Positions 27,167 through 37,006 of a stretch of 64,000 nt of DNA are shown one piece after another. Made by a program: the position numbers and the translations under genes. The notes beneath the pieces were generated by a model. The model did not search any database. It had not been told where the DNA came from and saw nothing but the letters and a program-made list of their open reading frames with translations. Where the stretch lies: positions 113,466 to 177,465 of the forward strand of contig NZ_AQQS01000007.1 in assembly GCF_002088275.1 (NCBI RefSeq), read 5' to 3'. The stretch is from Aurantimonas sp. 22II-16-19i. Lineage in GTDB: Bacteria; Pseudomonadota; Alphaproteobacteria; Rhizobiales; Rhizobiaceae. Position 1 is the first letter of the stretch. Each line of letters starts with the position of its first letter.

Positions 27167-29074
27167 ATGCTTCAGATCACCGACCTTACCGCGCGGGTTG
27201 CCGGGCGCCTGCTCATCGACCATGCCAGCCTCACCCTGCCGACCGGCACAAAGGCGGGCCTCGTCGGGCGCAACGGCGCCGGCAAGTCGACGCTGTTCCG
27301 CATCATCACCGGCGATCTGTCGCCGGAGACCGGGTCGGTGTCGTTTCCCAAGAACACCCGGCTCGGCCAGGTGGCCCAGGAGGCACCGGGCACGGAAGAG
27401 TCGCTGATCGAGATCGTGCTGAAGGCCGACAGCGAGCGCCTCGCGCTTCTCCAGGAGGCGGAGACGGCGAGCGATCCCACCCGCATCGCCGACATCCACA
27501 CGCGCCTCGCCGACATCGAATCGCACTCGGCCGAGGCGCGGGCGTCGGCGATCCTCTCCGGCCTCGGCTTCGACATGGCGGCGCAGGCGCGGCCCGCCTC
27601 GTCCTTTTCCGGCGGCTGGCGCATGCGCGTCGCGCTGGCGGCGGTGCTGTTCTCGCGGCCCGACCTGCTGCTCCTCGACGAGCCGACCAACTATCTCGAT
27701 CTGGAAGGCACGCTGTGGCTGGAGAACTTCGTCCAGCGCTATCCCTACACGGTCCTCGTGATCTCCCATGACCGCGACGTCCTCAACAACGCCGTTTCCT
27801 CGATCGTCCATCTCGACCAGCAGAAGCTGAACTTCTATCGCGGCGACTACGACCAGTTCGCCCGCCAGCGCGCCGAGAAGCTGGAACTCCTGCAGAAGTC
27901 GATCGCCAAGCAGGACGCGGCGCGAAAGCACATGGAGTCCTTCGTCGAGCGCTTCCGGGCCAAGGCCTCGAAGGCCCGCCAGGCCCAATCGCGGCTGAAG
28001 GCGCTGGAGAAGATGGGGCCGATCCAGTCGATCGTCGAAGAGCACGTCACGCCCTTCGTCTTCCCGGCGCCGGAGAAGCAGCCCGCCTCGCCGATCATCC
28101 GCATGGAGAACGTCGCCGTCGGCTACCAGCCGGGCCGGCCGATCCTGACCAGTCTCGATCTCAGGATCGACACCGACGACCGCATCGCGCTGCTCGGCCA
28201 GAACGGCAACGGCAAGTCCACCTTCGCCAAACTCGTCGCGGACCGCCTGAAGGAACAGGCCGGCACCATCACCCGCGCGCCGGGACTGAAGATCGCCTTC
28301 TTCGCCCAGCACCAGATCGACGACCTGCGGCCGGCGGAAAGCGCCGTCCAGCACGTGCGCCGGCAGATGCCCGAGGCGCCGGAGGCGAAAGTCCGGGCCA
28401 AGGTGGCGCAGATGGGACTGCCGACGGCGAAGATGGACACCGCCGCCGAGAAGCTCTCCGGCGGCGAGAAGGCGCGGCTCCTGATGGGCCTTGCGACCCT
28501 CGACGCACCGAACCTCCTGATCCTCGACGAGCCGACCAACCATCTCGACATCGAGGCGCGCCAGAGCCTCGTCCACGCCCTCAACGACTATCCCGGCGCC
28601 GTCATCCTGATCAGCCACGACCGCCACATGGTCGAGGCGACGATGGACCGCCTGTGGATCGTCGGCGACGGCACCGTGTCGCGCTATGACGGCGATCTCG
28701 AGGACTACAAGAAGCTGATCCTCTCCGGCTCGCGCTCTGGCGGCGGGGCGGCGGGCGGTGCCGGCACCGAGCCGGTCCAGATCGAGCCGCAGGTCTCCAA
28801 GGTCGACCAGCGCCGCCAGGCGGCCGAACGGCGCGAGGCGCTGAAGCCGCTCAAGAAGAAGATCAGTCAGCTGGAGATCCAGATCTCCCGCCTGCAGAAG
28901 ACCATCGCCGACTACGACGAGAAGCTCGCCGACCCGGCGCTCTACGCCAAGGATCCGGCGCGGGCGACCAGCCTCAACAAGCAGCGCGCCGATGCGGCGA
29001 AGACGCTCGCCTCCTGCGAGGAAGACTGGCTGGGGCTGACCGAGGAGCACGACGCCGCCATGGCGGCCGAGTAG
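27167..29074 (+). CDS. ABC-F family ATP-binding protein (YheS/Uup-like, ribosome-associated)
   Basis: 635 residues, two ABC domains with no membrane part. Domain 1 has Walker A GRNGAGKST, signature FSGGW and Walker B LLLLDEPTNYLD; domain 2 has GQNGNGKST, LSGGEKAR and LLILDEPTNHLD. Between them is the charged P-site tRNA-interaction linker (about 235-305, KARQAQSRLKALEKM), and a coiled-coil tail follows (about 545-635). ABC-F proteins act at the ribosome E-site or protect it. The ATG giving MLQITDLT begins the first ABC domain directly; an upstream open extension is not supported. Confidence 0.93.
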   Translation: MLQITDLTARVAGRLLIDHASLTLPTGTKAGLVGRNGAGKSTLFRIITGDLSPETGSVSFPKNTRLGQVAQEAPGTEESLIEIVLKADSERLALLQEAETASDPTRIADIHTRLADIESHSAEARASAILSGLGFDMAAQARPASSFSGGWRMRVALAAVLFSRPDLLLLDEPTNYLDLEGTLWLENFVQRYPYTVLVISHDRDVLNNAVSSIVHLDQQKLNFYRGDYDQFARQRAEKLELLQKSIAKQDAARKHMESFVERFRAKASKARQAQSRLKALEKMGPIQSIVEEHVTPFVFPAPEKQPASPIIRMENVAVGYQPGRPILTSLDLRIDTDDRIALLGQNGNGKSTFAKLVADRLKEQAGTITRAPGLKIAFFAQHQIDDLRPAESAVQHVRRQMPEAPEAKVRAKVAQMGLPTAKMDTAAEKLSGGEKARLLMGLATLDAPNLLILDEPTNHLDIEARQSLVHALNDYPGAVILISHDRHMVEATMDRLWIVGDGTVSRYDGDLEDYKKLILSGSRSGGGAAGGAGTEPVQIEPQVSKVDQRRQAAERREALKPLKKKISQLEIQISRLQKTIADYDEKLADPALYAKDPARATSLNKQRADAAKTLASCEEDWLGLTEEHDAAMAAE

Positions 29075-29247
29075 GCGCATCCGGCGCAACTTCCGGCCAG
29101 TGGCGCGAGGCGTCGGCCGGACGGGTCACCCCGGCGGGCGTCGGCGCGGTGGAACGCGGCGACCGCCTGGAAGGCGCAGTCGAGGGCGTCGGGCGTCTTG
29201 CCGTAGCGGTCATCCAGGCCCTGAACCGGTAAATAATTCACCTGCGG

Positions 29248-29568
29248 TCAGGTGCGGAAGAATCCCCAGCCATCTGCTCGGCCCTGATGCGCTTGGGCCA
29301 GAGCATGTAGGTGCTTCTCGGTATAGGTGATATTCTCGCACGTGGGGACCATATTCTTGGAGGCTGTGACCTCCCAAGAGTCTTCTCTGCAGTCGACCTC
29401 TTCGACAGTCGCGGAGAAGCCTTCCTGTTCTGTCTCGCGAGCGAAGGCGTCGGCCGAAGCCTGATCCGGAAAAACGTGTGAGAAGTCGACGGAGCAAGAC
29501 GGGCCAAGGTCGCTCCCGGCGGCTTCCATGTTCCGCAAAATCGCAGCATTCTCTTCGAACAACGGCAT
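29248..29568 (-). CDS. RraB-like protein (ribonuclease E inhibitor B family)
   Basis: 106 residues from an ATG preceded by GAGG; a GTG two codons upstream is possible. FPDQASADAFARETEQEGF, followed by WEVTASKNMVPT and the C-terminal ADGWGFF, matches the RraB pattern of a short helix-strand fold ending in a (Y/A)DGW motif. RraB inhibits RNase E in enterobacteria; whether this alphaproteobacterial relative does so is not known. It is flanked by the ABC-F gene and an IS remnant, so it stands alone. Confidence 0.7.
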   Translation of the reverse strand: MPLFEENAAILRNMEAAGSDLGPSCSVDFSHVFPDQASADAFARETEQEGFSATVEEVDCREDSWEVTASKNMVPTCENITYTEKHLHALAQAHQGRADGWGFFRT

Positions 29569-29650
29569 TGGCACCTCGCAAAGCGATCCTGCCGAAGCTA
29601 CATCGGCGAAGCAGGATTACCAAACTCGTCGTTGTCTTTTTCAAGAGCGC

Positions 29651-29756
29651 ATGAGCCGTTACGACCCAACCGACTTCGAGTGGCGCCAGATCGTGCCTCT
29701 GCTGCCCAGAAAGCCTAGATGCGTCCCCGCGCGTTGATGACCGCCGCGTGCTGAAA
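29651..29756 (+). pseudogene. remnant of an IS5-family (IS427-group) transposase
   Basis: The frame from 29651 encodes MSRYDPTDFEWRQIVPLLPR followed by KPRCVPAR and a stop at 29735-29737. One base out of frame it continues VDDRRVLK. Intact OrfA proteins of this group read RGVPRVDDRRVLNG across this point, so a single inserted base broke the frame. The match ends at about 29756 and no further transposase sequence follows, so most of the element is lost. No terminal inverted repeats or target duplication could be recognised. Confidence 0.8.
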
Positions 29757-29967
29757 GCACGCTCTCGCTTTTCCGGATCGTATTCAAGCCGTTAGGGGAC
29801 ACGATTAGAATCAAGAAGGCCGCCCGGCACCTCTCCCGGCGAGAGCGACGGCATCTGCGGCATGCGCCGATCTTGCGCCGCGGGCCGAGCGAGGCGGATC
29901 GCGCCCTGTCCGCTCGTCGCCGCAGGATCGGGACGCAGAACCAGGCGTCCCTCTTGCCGATCCGGCC

Positions 29968-30507
29968 CTATCCCCGCGTGCCCTGCGCCGGGCGGATTTC
30001 GGCATCCAGCCGGGTCACCGCGACGCCCTTGGCCAGCCGCTCCAGCGTCGGCGCGGCGCCGGCCTGACCGGCGAGGCCGACAGCCTGGCTCCGGCGCACC
30101 AGAAAGCCCTCCGCCAAGGCCATACGGATCTGGCGCAACCGCTGCAGGAAGCGCGGCCGGTCGATGGCTGCCCGGCGGAAGCGCGCGCAGGGCGGCACCG
30201 ACCGTCCCGCCTGGACCGTCTCCACATGCTCGACCACCGCTCCGATCCAACCGGGGACGAGCCGCGCGCCGGGTTCGACGAGCAGCAGCCACTCGCCCTT
30301 CGCCGTCCGGATCGCCTCGCGCAGGTCTTCCGCCGCAATCACCCGGCATCCGGCATGATCGGCGACCTTGCGCGCATCGCTCCCCATCTGGCGATCGACC
30401 AAGACGACCTCGCGCACGAGGCCTTCCACCGCCCCGGGAACGAGGCTCGCCAATGTGGACGCCAGCTTCTGGTCGTCCGGCCCGCAGTCGATGAATACGC
30501 TCAGCAT
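29968..30507 (-). CDS. small glycosyltransferase-like protein
   Basis: 179 residues. It resembles the N-terminal half of family 2 glycosyltransferases: VREVVLVDRQMGSDARKVAD near residue 37, then AAEDLREAIRTAKGEWLLLVEPGARL, where the usual DxD/DDD metal motif is replaced by EPGARL. It is shorter than a full GT2 enzyme and lacks a clear metal-binding motif, so activity is doubtful. It is divergent from the radical SAM gene. In related genomes a similar small protein seems to sit at this place, but that is from memory. Confidence 0.65.
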   Translation of the reverse strand: MLSVFIDCGPDDQKLASTLASLVPGAVEGLVREVVLVDRQMGSDARKVADHAGCRVIAAEDLREAIRTAKGEWLLLVEPGARLVPGWIGAVVEHVETVQAGRSVPPCARFRRAAIDRPRFLQRLRQIRMALAEGFLVRRSQAVGLAGQAGAAPTLERLAKGVAVTRLDAEIRPAQGTRG

Positions 30508-30557
30508 CCGGCCCCGGTAACGCAGGTTGCGGAACCATGCCAGCCCGATCGCATTTT

Positions 30558-30572
30558 GTTCTTGTATTGTTC
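30558..30572 (+). promoter_or_regulatory. LexA (SOS) box upstream of the radical SAM gene
   Basis: GTTC-TTGTATT-GTTC is an exact match to the alphaproteobacterial LexA consensus GTTC-N7-GTTC. A third GTTC follows at 30575-30578. It lies in the 126-bp divergent gap, 62 bases before the radical SAM start and 51 bases before the glycosyltransferase-like start, so it could control either. Confidence 0.6.
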
Positions 30573-30633
30573 CTGTTCTGGCTTTAATGATTCGTTCATC
30601 GAATGCGAAAGCCCAACGACTGGAGGGCAGGAC

Positions 30634-31791
30634 ATGCAGCAGATCACGGCGGCCGATCGCGCGGCCTTTTCCACCGCCAACGGCATCGAGATCGCGAACC
30701 ACATCGTCGATGGTGCCAATCTGCGCGTTCCGGCCGAGCGTCGCCGCGGCCGCGGCGCGGGCATCAACCCGTCCGGGCGCTACGAGCCGTTCTCGCGCTC
30801 GTCCTTCGACGACGGCTGGGAGACGCTGGACAGCCTGCCGGCCTTCAAGACCGAGGTGCAGGTCGAGAAGCCAAAGACGATCATCACCCGCAACGCCTCG
30901 CCGGACATCTCCTTCGACCGGTCGATCAACCCCTATCGGGGCTGCGAGCACGGCTGCGTCTACTGCTTCGCCCGGCCGAGCCATGCCTATATGGGCCTGT
31001 CGCCGGGGCTGGACTTCGAATCGAAGCTGTTCGTCAAGCCGAACGCGGCGGAACTCCTGGAGCGCGAGCTGTCCAAGCCCGGCTACGAGGTGAAGTCGAT
31101 CGCCATCGGCACCAACACCGACCCCTACCAGCCGATCGAGAAGGACCGGCGGGTGATGCGGGAGATCCTCGAAGTGCTGGAGGCGGCCAATCATCCGGTC
31201 GGCATCGTCACCAAGTCGGCGCTGGTGACGCGGGACATCGACATCCTGTCGCGCATGGCGGCCAAGGGCCTCGTCAAGGTGGCGCTGTCGGTCACCACGC
31301 TCGACCGGACGCTGGCGCGGGCGATGGAGCCGCGCGCCGCGACGCCGGCCAAGCGTCTCGATGCGGTCAAGGCGCTCTCCGAAGCGAAGATCCCGACCAT
31401 GGTGATGACCGCGCCGATCATCCCCGGGCTGAACGACTCTGAGATCGAGCGGCTTCTGGAAGCCGCCGTGACGGCCGGCGCCAAAGAGGCGGGTTACGTG
31501 CTCCTGCGCCTGCCGCTGGAGGTCGCCCCGCTGTTCAAGGACTGGCTGCTCCGGCATTACCCGGATCGCTACCGCCACGTCCTGTCGCTGCTGCGCTCGA
31601 TGCGCGACGGCAAGGACTACGACGCCGAATGGGGCAAGCGGATGAAGGGCAGCGGCCCCTACGCCTTCCAGATCCGCCGCCGCTTCGAGATGACCGCCCG
31701 CCGCCTCGAACTGAACGCCGACCGCGTCAAGCTCAGGACCGATCTCTTCACGCCGCCGAAGGCCGCCGGCGTGCAACTCGCCCTGTTGTAG
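30634..31791 (+). CDS. PA0069-family radical SAM protein (spore photoproduct lyase-like)
   Basis: 385 residues from an ATG behind GGAGGGCAGGAC. The [4Fe-4S]-SAM motif is [16 protein letters not shown] near residue 105 (CxxxCxxC). The SPL-related family signature continues with [13 protein letters not shown] and [12 protein letters not shown]. The function of PA0069 proteins is not settled; homology to SplB suggests nucleic-acid repair or modification. An exact LexA box lies in its promoter region, and rnhB follows on the same strand 169 bp downstream. Confidence 0.9.
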   Translation: MQQITAADRAAFSTANGIEIANHIVDGANLRVPAERRRGRGAGINPSGRYEPFSRSSFDDGWETLDSLPAFKTEVQVEKPKTIITRNASPDISFDRSINPYRGCEHGCVYCFARPSHAYMGLSPGLDFESKLFVKPNAAELLERELSKPGYEVKSIAIGTNTDPYQPIEKDRRVMREILEVLEAANHPVGIVTKSALVTRDIDILSRMAAKGLVKVALSVTTLDRTLARAMEPRAATPAKRLDAVKALSEAKIPTMVMTAPIIPGLNDSEIERLLEAAVTAGAKEAGYVLLRLPLEVAPLFKDWLLRHYPDRYRHVLSLLRSMRDGKDYDAEWGKRMKGSGPYAFQIRRRFEMTARRLELNADRVKLRTDLFTPPKAAGVQLALL

Positions 31792-31960
31792 TCGCCGCAA
31801 CGGCTGCGACAGGGCCGCGCGCCGGGATCGTTCGACGATGCCGGCTCGCAGATCCCGGACGCCCGTCTTGCGTTCGGGTTCGGGCCTTCGGGCTCCCGCG
31901 CCCCCGGGAGCCTGGAAGGCCTTGCATGGGATCGGAGGATGCGCGAGTCTCCGCCGCACG

Positions 31961-32695
31961 ATGACCGCGCATTCCTCCGATTCTCCCGTTCTTCCCAAGG
32001 CGCCGAAGCGTCGCATCGCAGCCGTCGCATCGCCGAAGGCAGCACGCGCCGCAAAACCTCAGCGCCCGCAGATCTGCCCCCCGGGTCCGGATTTCGAGCG
32101 CGAGCGCCAGTTGATCTCGCTCGGGCAGCGCTTCGTTGCGGGTGTCGACGAGGCCGGGCGCGGCCCACTCGCCGGGCCGGTGACGGCCGCGGCGGTGATT
32201 CTCGATCCGGACGACATCCCGGACGGCCTCGACGATTCCAAGGCCCTGACGGCGGAGCGGCGGGAGGAACTCTTCGTCCGGATCCTGCAGACGGCCACCG
32301 TCGCCTCGGCCTGTGCCAGCGCCGCCGAGATCGACCGGTACAACATCCGCGGCGCCACGCTGATCGCCATGCGGCGAGCCGTCGCCGCCCTCGGCGTTGC
32401 GCCCGATCACGTCCTCGTCGACGGCCGCGACGTGCCGCCCGGCTGCCGCTGCCAGGCCTCGGCCGTCATCGGCGGCGATGCGGCCTCGCTGTCGATCGCC
32501 GCCGCCTCGATCGTCGCCAAAGTGGTGCGCGACCGGATGATGCGGCGGGCGTGCCTGGCCTTTCCCGGCTACGGCTTTTCCGAGCACAAGGGCTACGGCA
32601 CCGCAGCCCATCTCGCGGCGATCGCGGCCAACGGCCCCTCACCCCTCCACCGCATGACCTTCAGCCCGCTGAAGCAGCGCCTCCTGCTGATCTGA
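31961..32695 (+). CDS. rnhB: ribonuclease HII
   Basis: 244 residues; about 45 extra basic residues precede the catalytic domain, compared with 198 in E. coli. [14 protein letters not shown] near residue 62 holds the first two acidic residues, [15 protein letters not shown] and [12 protein letters not shown] the others. It cuts the RNA strand of RNA-DNA hybrids and single ribonucleotides in DNA. The ATG chosen gives MTAHSSDS; the frame is open upstream, so the exact start is not certain. Confidence 0.93.
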   Translation: MTAHSSDSPVLPKAPKRRIAAVASPKAARAAKPQRPQICPPGPDFERERQLISLGQRFVAGVDEAGRGPLAGPVTAAAVILDPDDIPDGLDDSKALTAERREELFVRILQTATVASACASAAEIDRYNIRGATLIAMRRAVAALGVAPDHVLVDGRDVPPGCRCQASAVIGGDAASLSIAAASIVAKVVRDRMMRRACLAFPGYGFSEHKGYGTAAHLAAIAANGPSPLHRMTFSPLKQRLLLI

Positions 32696-32853
32696 ACCCG
32701 GCACCTGCGCCCGCAGCGCCGGCACTGCATTCGCACAAGCCCCGATACCCTGCGATTTCGCTGCGATGCCGGATGCTACGGCAGACCGCAGCGCGAGAAT
32801 CAGCGGCCGGGATCGCTCCCGGCCGCTGGCTGAACATCTTCGATCTCTGGCGA

Positions 32854-33642
32854 TCAGGCGAAGACGTCGGCCAGGTCGGTGAAGCCGACACCGTCCTTGA
32901 TCTCGCGCAGCCTTGCATAGGTGACGGCGACGGCGATCGAGGCGAAGGCCATCGACAGCCCGCTCGCCGCGCCCTGGAGCAGCAGAAACAGGATCGGGAC
33001 GCCGGAAACGAGGAATGCCACGACGGCCGTGGCAGCGATCGTGAGCAGGTAGACGATGACATAGGCGAGCACGAGGAACCCGATGATCGGCCAGCGATAG
33101 TTCTTCGTCAGGGCGGCGCTGCGCCCAAGCGAGCCGAAGCCGTTGCCCTCGACCATGATCACCGGCACGAAGACCGACAGCACCCCCAGCAGCCACAGGC
33201 CGGGCGCGATCAGGAGCGCGAAGCCGATGCCGATCAGCAGCCACGCCGCGATGGACATCACGATCAGCGGCAGGATCTGCCGGAGCCCCGTCGCGACATA
33301 GGACCCGATCCTGGCGCGTCGTCCGGCCCGGGCGTCGTAGGCCGCAAGGACGAGGACGGCGGTGAGGACCGAATAGACCAGCAGCGGCACGGCCAGCGCG
33401 ATGACGATGAACAGGAACGGGTTCTGGTCGATCAGTTGCCCGTCGGCGCCAGGAGCCATCGGATCGAGCGCATGGGCGCCAAGAACCAGGAATGTCGGGA
33501 TCTGCATCAGGATTCCGGCGACGATGCCGATCCCGCCGAAGACGGCGAAATGTCCGAAGAAGATCGCCAGGGTGTCGCTCATCCTGGCGCCCACACCGAA
33601 GGTCGGCCTGGGCAGTGTCGTGTCGGTATCGACGGCTGTCAT
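32854..33642 (-). CDS. polytopic membrane protein, glycerophosphodiesterase-membrane-domain / YciC-like
   Basis: 262 residues with about six hydrophobic spans and no catalytic motif I recognise. The pattern of long hydrophobic stretches around GRSAALTKNYRWPIIGFLVLAY resembles the membrane domain of GdpP/YciC-type proteins, where an RSA-LT-G segment precedes a span. GAGGAG lies just before the chosen ATG (MTAVDTDT). It is 81 bp downstream of the MoxR cluster on the same strand and may be its last gene. Confidence 0.7.
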   Translation of the reverse strand: MTAVDTDTTLPRPTFGVGARMSDTLAIFFGHFAVFGGIGIVAGILMQIPTFLVLGAHALDPMAPGADGQLIDQNPFLFIVIALAVPLLVYSVLTAVLVLAAYDARAGRRARIGSYVATGLRQILPLIVMSIAAWLLIGIGFALLIAPGLWLLGVLSVFVPVIMVEGNGFGSLGRSAALTKNYRWPIIGFLVLAYVIVYLLTIAATAVVAFLVSGVPILFLLLQGAASGLSMAFASIAVAVTYARLREIKDGVGFTDLADVFA

Positions 33643-33723
33643 CTCATCTCCTCTCGTCGATGGGTCTTTCAGTCGGGTCGAACGGTGCCGCGGCACAGCT
33701 CCGGCAGGGCCTGCGAGTGAGGA

Positions 33724-34674
33724 TCACCGGTCGTCCGCCGGTGCCTCCTGCGTTTGGTGGAACTTGTCCACCCTTGCATCGCCCATCAGCTTCTTCTGTT
33801 CCAGGAAGGCCCGCTGGGCGACGTAGAAACTCTGGAGGAAGGCCTCCTCATCGGCCGGTGCGACGCTCTCCTCATAGCCGATCTTGGCCCGAATTCGCTC
33901 GCCGATCCGGGCGAGGCCCTGCCGCCTTTCGCGGCTGTCCCTCGCCTCCTCGCCGCCGCGCAGGAGCCGTTCCAGCACCTGCAGCTCGTAGGCGCCGTAG
34001 AGCTCGAGCTGCCGGCTGGAGAACACGAAGCGCTCGCGCGCCGCCTCGCCGACGCTCACCGCGACGTCGGGCAGGAGCAGCGGCCGCGGATCGAGCACCA
34101 CGGCGGTGTCGGCGATGAGATCGCCGATCCGCCGATTGGCCTTGCTGCGGATCGGGACGGCGACGACGACGAGAAGCCAGGTGATCATGACGACGTTGAA
34201 CCACAGCTGGTCCTCGCCGCCTCCGATCAGGAAGGCTGCCGGCAGGAACACCTCGACCTCTTTGGTGAGATTGCGCACGACGACCTGATGGGTGGAAAGC
34301 CCGGAGCCGTTCCGGGAGACGACGCGCAGGCCGAGCAGCTTCTTGCCCGGCGTGCGGCCGTTCATCAGGAGTTCGCAGAGGACGTAGTAGGGCGCGCCGA
34401 AGACGAGGACGAGCAGGGCCGCGATGGCGCCGAAAGCCGCGCCGCTGACGATGCCGGCGAAAAGCAGCGCGAGAATGATGCCGATCGTCGCCGCGGTGGT
34501 GATGACGAAGTCCACGAACTGGGCGCCGAAGCGGGCCCCGAGGCTGGCGACGTCGAGATGCAGGACGACGCCCTCCGGCGGCGTCAGCGTCAGGCGCTTG
34601 CCGTGGAGGCCGGCGAGCCGTTGGCGTGCCGCGGCCGTGGCCTTGGCGTCGTTCCTGCGGCGCCAGAGGGCCAT
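33724..34674 (-). CDS. RDD-family membrane protein
   Basis: 316 residues. RDD domain with spans near 45-75, 80-105 and 155-180: SLGARFGAQFVDF at the start of the domain and NGRTPGKKLLGLRVV before the last part are typical. A cytoplasmic, helical, charged C-terminal part of about 110 residues follows. The ATG shares one base with the SpoIIM-like stop (TGATG). RDD proteins often accompany MoxR-DUF58 clusters, as here; function unknown. Confidence 0.85.
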   Translation of the reverse strand: MALWRRRNDAKATAAARQRLAGLHGKRLTLTPPEGVVLHLDVASLGARFGAQFVDFVITTAATIGIILALLFAGIVSGAAFGAIAALLVLVFGAPYYVLCELLMNGRTPGKKLLGLRVVSRNGSGLSTHQVVVRNLTKEVEVFLPAAFLIGGGEDQLWFNVVMITWLLVVVAVPIRSKANRRIGDLIADTAVVLDPRPLLLPDVAVSVGEAARERFVFSSRQLELYGAYELQVLERLLRGGEEARDSRERRQGLARIGERIRAKIGYEESVAPADEEAFLQSFYVAQRAFLEQKKLMGDARVDKFHQTQEAPADDR

Positions 34675-35696
34675 CAGGCGGGCTCCGGCTGGGCCGCCGC
34701 TCGGCCATCCCGCCCGGCGAGGCAGAACCAGGCGAGCCAGAGGAGGCCGACGCCCCAGCCGATGGCGAGGCGGGCCCAGAAGTCCGTCACGACCTGCCGG
34801 CCGATCCCTTCGAGAAGGCCGGCACAAAACAGCATGACCGCCGCGACCACGGCGAGCTTGACCGCGTCCCGCCCGGCATGGCGCAGCGCCGCCGGGCGGC
34901 TCCTCGGCCCGGGAAACAGCATGGCATAGCCGAGCGTCAGGCCGCCGGCGCTGGCGATGGCGATGGCGGAGAGCTCGGTCACGCCATGGATGGTCAGCCA
35001 GCCCATGAAGTCGAGGCCGAGGTTCTTGTCGACATGGATCTGGACGAAGGCACCGAGCATCGCGCCATTGTAGAGCAGCAGGACGACGCTCGGCACGCAG
35101 AAGACGATGCCGAGGGCGAAGGCGAACAAGGCGACCTTCGTATTGTGGGAGAAGAGATAGGTGGCGAAGGCGCCGAGTTCCCCGAGCGGCTGGTCGTCCT
35201 CGCCATAGATCACCCGCCGCAGCGCCTCGGCGCTGGCGCCCGGCCCGCGTCCGGCGGCGAGGTCGCCCGGCACGAAGGCGTAGAACCAGCCGGGGTCCCG
35301 TGCGGTCAGGAGATAGGCGGCCACCGCCCCTGCGGCCATCAGCAGGAAGGCGAGCGCGATCGGCACCGCCGACCGGCGCACCGCCTGCGGCGCCGAGCGC
35401 GCGAAGAAGCGGGAAAAGAGGCCAGACAGGCTCTCGCGCGGGGCATAAACGACGAGATGGGCCCTCGCGCAGAGGCTTTCGAGATAGCGGACCACGGCGA
35501 GATCGAGGGAGATCTCCCGGGCGACCGACAGCGAGTTGGTGGCCTGGCGGTAGAGCAGGACGAGGTCGCGCGCGTCGTCGAAGGACAGGCGCGACAGGCC
35601 CCGTTTCTCGGCCGCCTCGACGATCGCCCCGAGGCGCTTCCAGTCGGCCTCGCGCTCGTCGCGAAAGCGTGTCGAGCGGATGGCAGGTGGGCTCAT
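34674..35696 (-). CDS. SpoIIM-like (stage II sporulation protein M family) membrane protein
   Basis: 340 residues, with a soluble N-terminal helical region (about 1-105) and about six membrane spans. ALGIVFCVPSVVLLLYNGAM and the following HGVTELSAIAIASAGG are the DUF95/SpoIIM core. In non-sporulating bacteria these proteins occur beside MoxR, DUF58 and RDD genes; the name does not imply sporulation. It overlaps DUF58 by four bases upstream and RDD by one base downstream. Confidence 0.85.
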   Translation of the reverse strand: MSPPAIRSTRFRDEREADWKRLGAIVEAAEKRGLSRLSFDDARDLVLLYRQATNSLSVAREISLDLAVVRYLESLCARAHLVVYAPRESLSGLFSRFFARSAPQAVRRSAVPIALAFLLMAAGAVAAYLLTARDPGWFYAFVPGDLAAGRGPGASAEALRRVIYGEDDQPLGELGAFATYLFSHNTKVALFAFALGIVFCVPSVVLLLYNGAMLGAFVQIHVDKNLGLDFMGWLTIHGVTELSAIAIASAGGLTLGYAMLFPGPRSRPAALRHAGRDAVKLAVVAAVMLFCAGLLEGIGRQVVTDFWARLAIGWGVGLLWLAWFCLAGRDGRAAAQPEPA

Positions 35697-37006
35697 ATCA
35701 GCTCCCGCGCCTTGATGGTGAGATAGGTGGAGACGAGCCGCGCGGTGATCCCACCGGGATCGGTGTCGACCACGAAGACGCCGAGCCGGGCGAGCCGTTC
35801 CAGCACCAGCCGGCGCTCCCGCTCCAGCCCGGCGGCGGCGACGGCGCCCGCCACGTCCCCGAGGTTTCCGGCCGCCCGGTGCCGGTAGCCGGCGAGCAGC
35901 GGATCGCGGATGGAGACGAAGACCATCACGTGGTGGCGGTTCAGGACCGCGACATTCTCCACCAGCAGCTCGGCGGTGGTGGTGTCGACGAAATCGGAAA
36001 ACACCACCACGAGGCAGCGCCGCGACAGCCGCTGGCCGAGATGGGTCATGGCGAGGGTGTGGTTGGTCTCGATCGCCCGGTAGGACAATCCGGCTGCCCT
36101 GGCACGCAGCTGCGCGAAGGCCCGGCGCCCGCCATTCGGTGGCAGATAGAGGCGCGGCCGCGCGTCGAAGGCGTAGAGGCCGACGAGGTCGCCGCCCTGG
36201 ATGCCGGCCCAGCCGAGCGCCAGCGCGGCGTTGATCATGTGGTCGATCTTCGCCAGCCCGGCGATCTCCTCGCGCATCAGATGGCCGTTGTCGAGGGCGA
36301 GCACGATGTTGTGGTTCTTCTCCGCCCGCATCTCCCGGGCGACCAGCGCACCGTGCCGTGCCGAGCGCTTGTAATCGATGGTGCGGCTGTCCATGCCGGC
36401 GACGAAGTCGCGCAGCTGGTGGAACTCGGACCCCTCTCCGCGGACCAGCGCGGCGCGGCTGCCGAAGGCCTCGGTGGCGATCTGGACGTCGATCTCCCCC
36501 GAGGTGATCGCCCGGACATTCGGCACCACGACCAGCCGGGTCGGGCAGGGATAGGCGGCGACGATGTCGAGGAGGCGCAGCCGGCTCCGGCGCATCACCG
36601 CCGCCTCGCCCAGCGCAAAGTCGCCGCGCCGGCGGGCCTCCACCGTCACCTGCGCCGACGAGACATGTCCTCCGGGATGGAGCACGAATTGCGGCGGCCC
36701 GGCGAGGCCGGCGGGCCAGGCGATCCGCACGACCGACGAACCGGGCCCCCGCCCCGTTCCCTTCGTCGCGGCAAGGCGGAAGTCCAGTGTCGCGGCGTCG
36801 CCGACGAACATCTCCCGCGTCGCCGGCGCCTCGAGAATGAACCGGCGGCGGCCGGGCGTCAGCACGGCGTCGGCGAGAACGGCAAGCCCCAGAGCCGCCC
36901 ACACCGCCGGTATGACCTCCGCCGGCGCGCCCGGCAGCACCACCAGCGCCAGCGATGCCAGCGCGATCAGGCCGGCGATCAGGAGCAGGAGGCGGGAGGG
37001 CCGCAT
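35693..37006 (-). CDS. DUF58 domain protein (vWA-like partner of MoxR)
   Basis: 437 residues. Two short N-terminal membrane spans (about 5-50) are followed by a linker with beta-rich character and the DUF58 domain: [40 protein letters not shown] and then LALDNGHLM, which takes the place of a von Willebrand A metal site (D-x-S-x-S is not kept). DUF58 proteins work with MoxR AAA+ ATPases. Its start overlaps the MoxR stop by one base. Confidence 0.88.
   Translation of the reverse strand: MRPSRLLLLIAGLIALASLALVVLPGAPAEVIPAVWAALGLAVLADAVLTPGRRRFILEAPATREMFVGDAATLDFRLAATKGTGRGPGSSVVRIAWPAGLAGPPQFVLHPGGHVSSAQVTVEARRRGDFALGEAAVMRRSRLRLLDIVAAYPCPTRLVVVPNVRAITSGEIDVQIATEAFGSRAALVRGEGSEFHQLRDFVAGMDSRTIDYKRSARHGALVAREMRAEKNHNIVLALDNGHLMREEIAGLAKIDHMINAALALGWAGIQGGDLVGLYAFDARPRLYLPPNGGRRAFAQLRARAAGLSYRAIETNHTLAMTHLGQRLSRRCLVVVFSDFVDTTTAELLVENVAVLNRHHVMVFVSIRDPLLAGYRHRAAGNLGDVAGAVAAAGLERERRLVLERLARLGVFVVDTDPGGITARLVSTYLTIKARELI

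Noticed and set aside
28942..29241. A 99-codon minus-strand open frame whose first part reads like a protein (DDRYGKTPDALDCAFQAV)
   Set aside because: Most of it is antisense to the end of the ABC-F gene, there is no clear ribosome site, and no family could be recognised.
34674..35696. Taking the SpoIIM-like gene as a sign of sporulation
   Set aside because: The family is widespread in non-sporulating bacteria next to MoxR, DUF58 and RDD genes, exactly as here.
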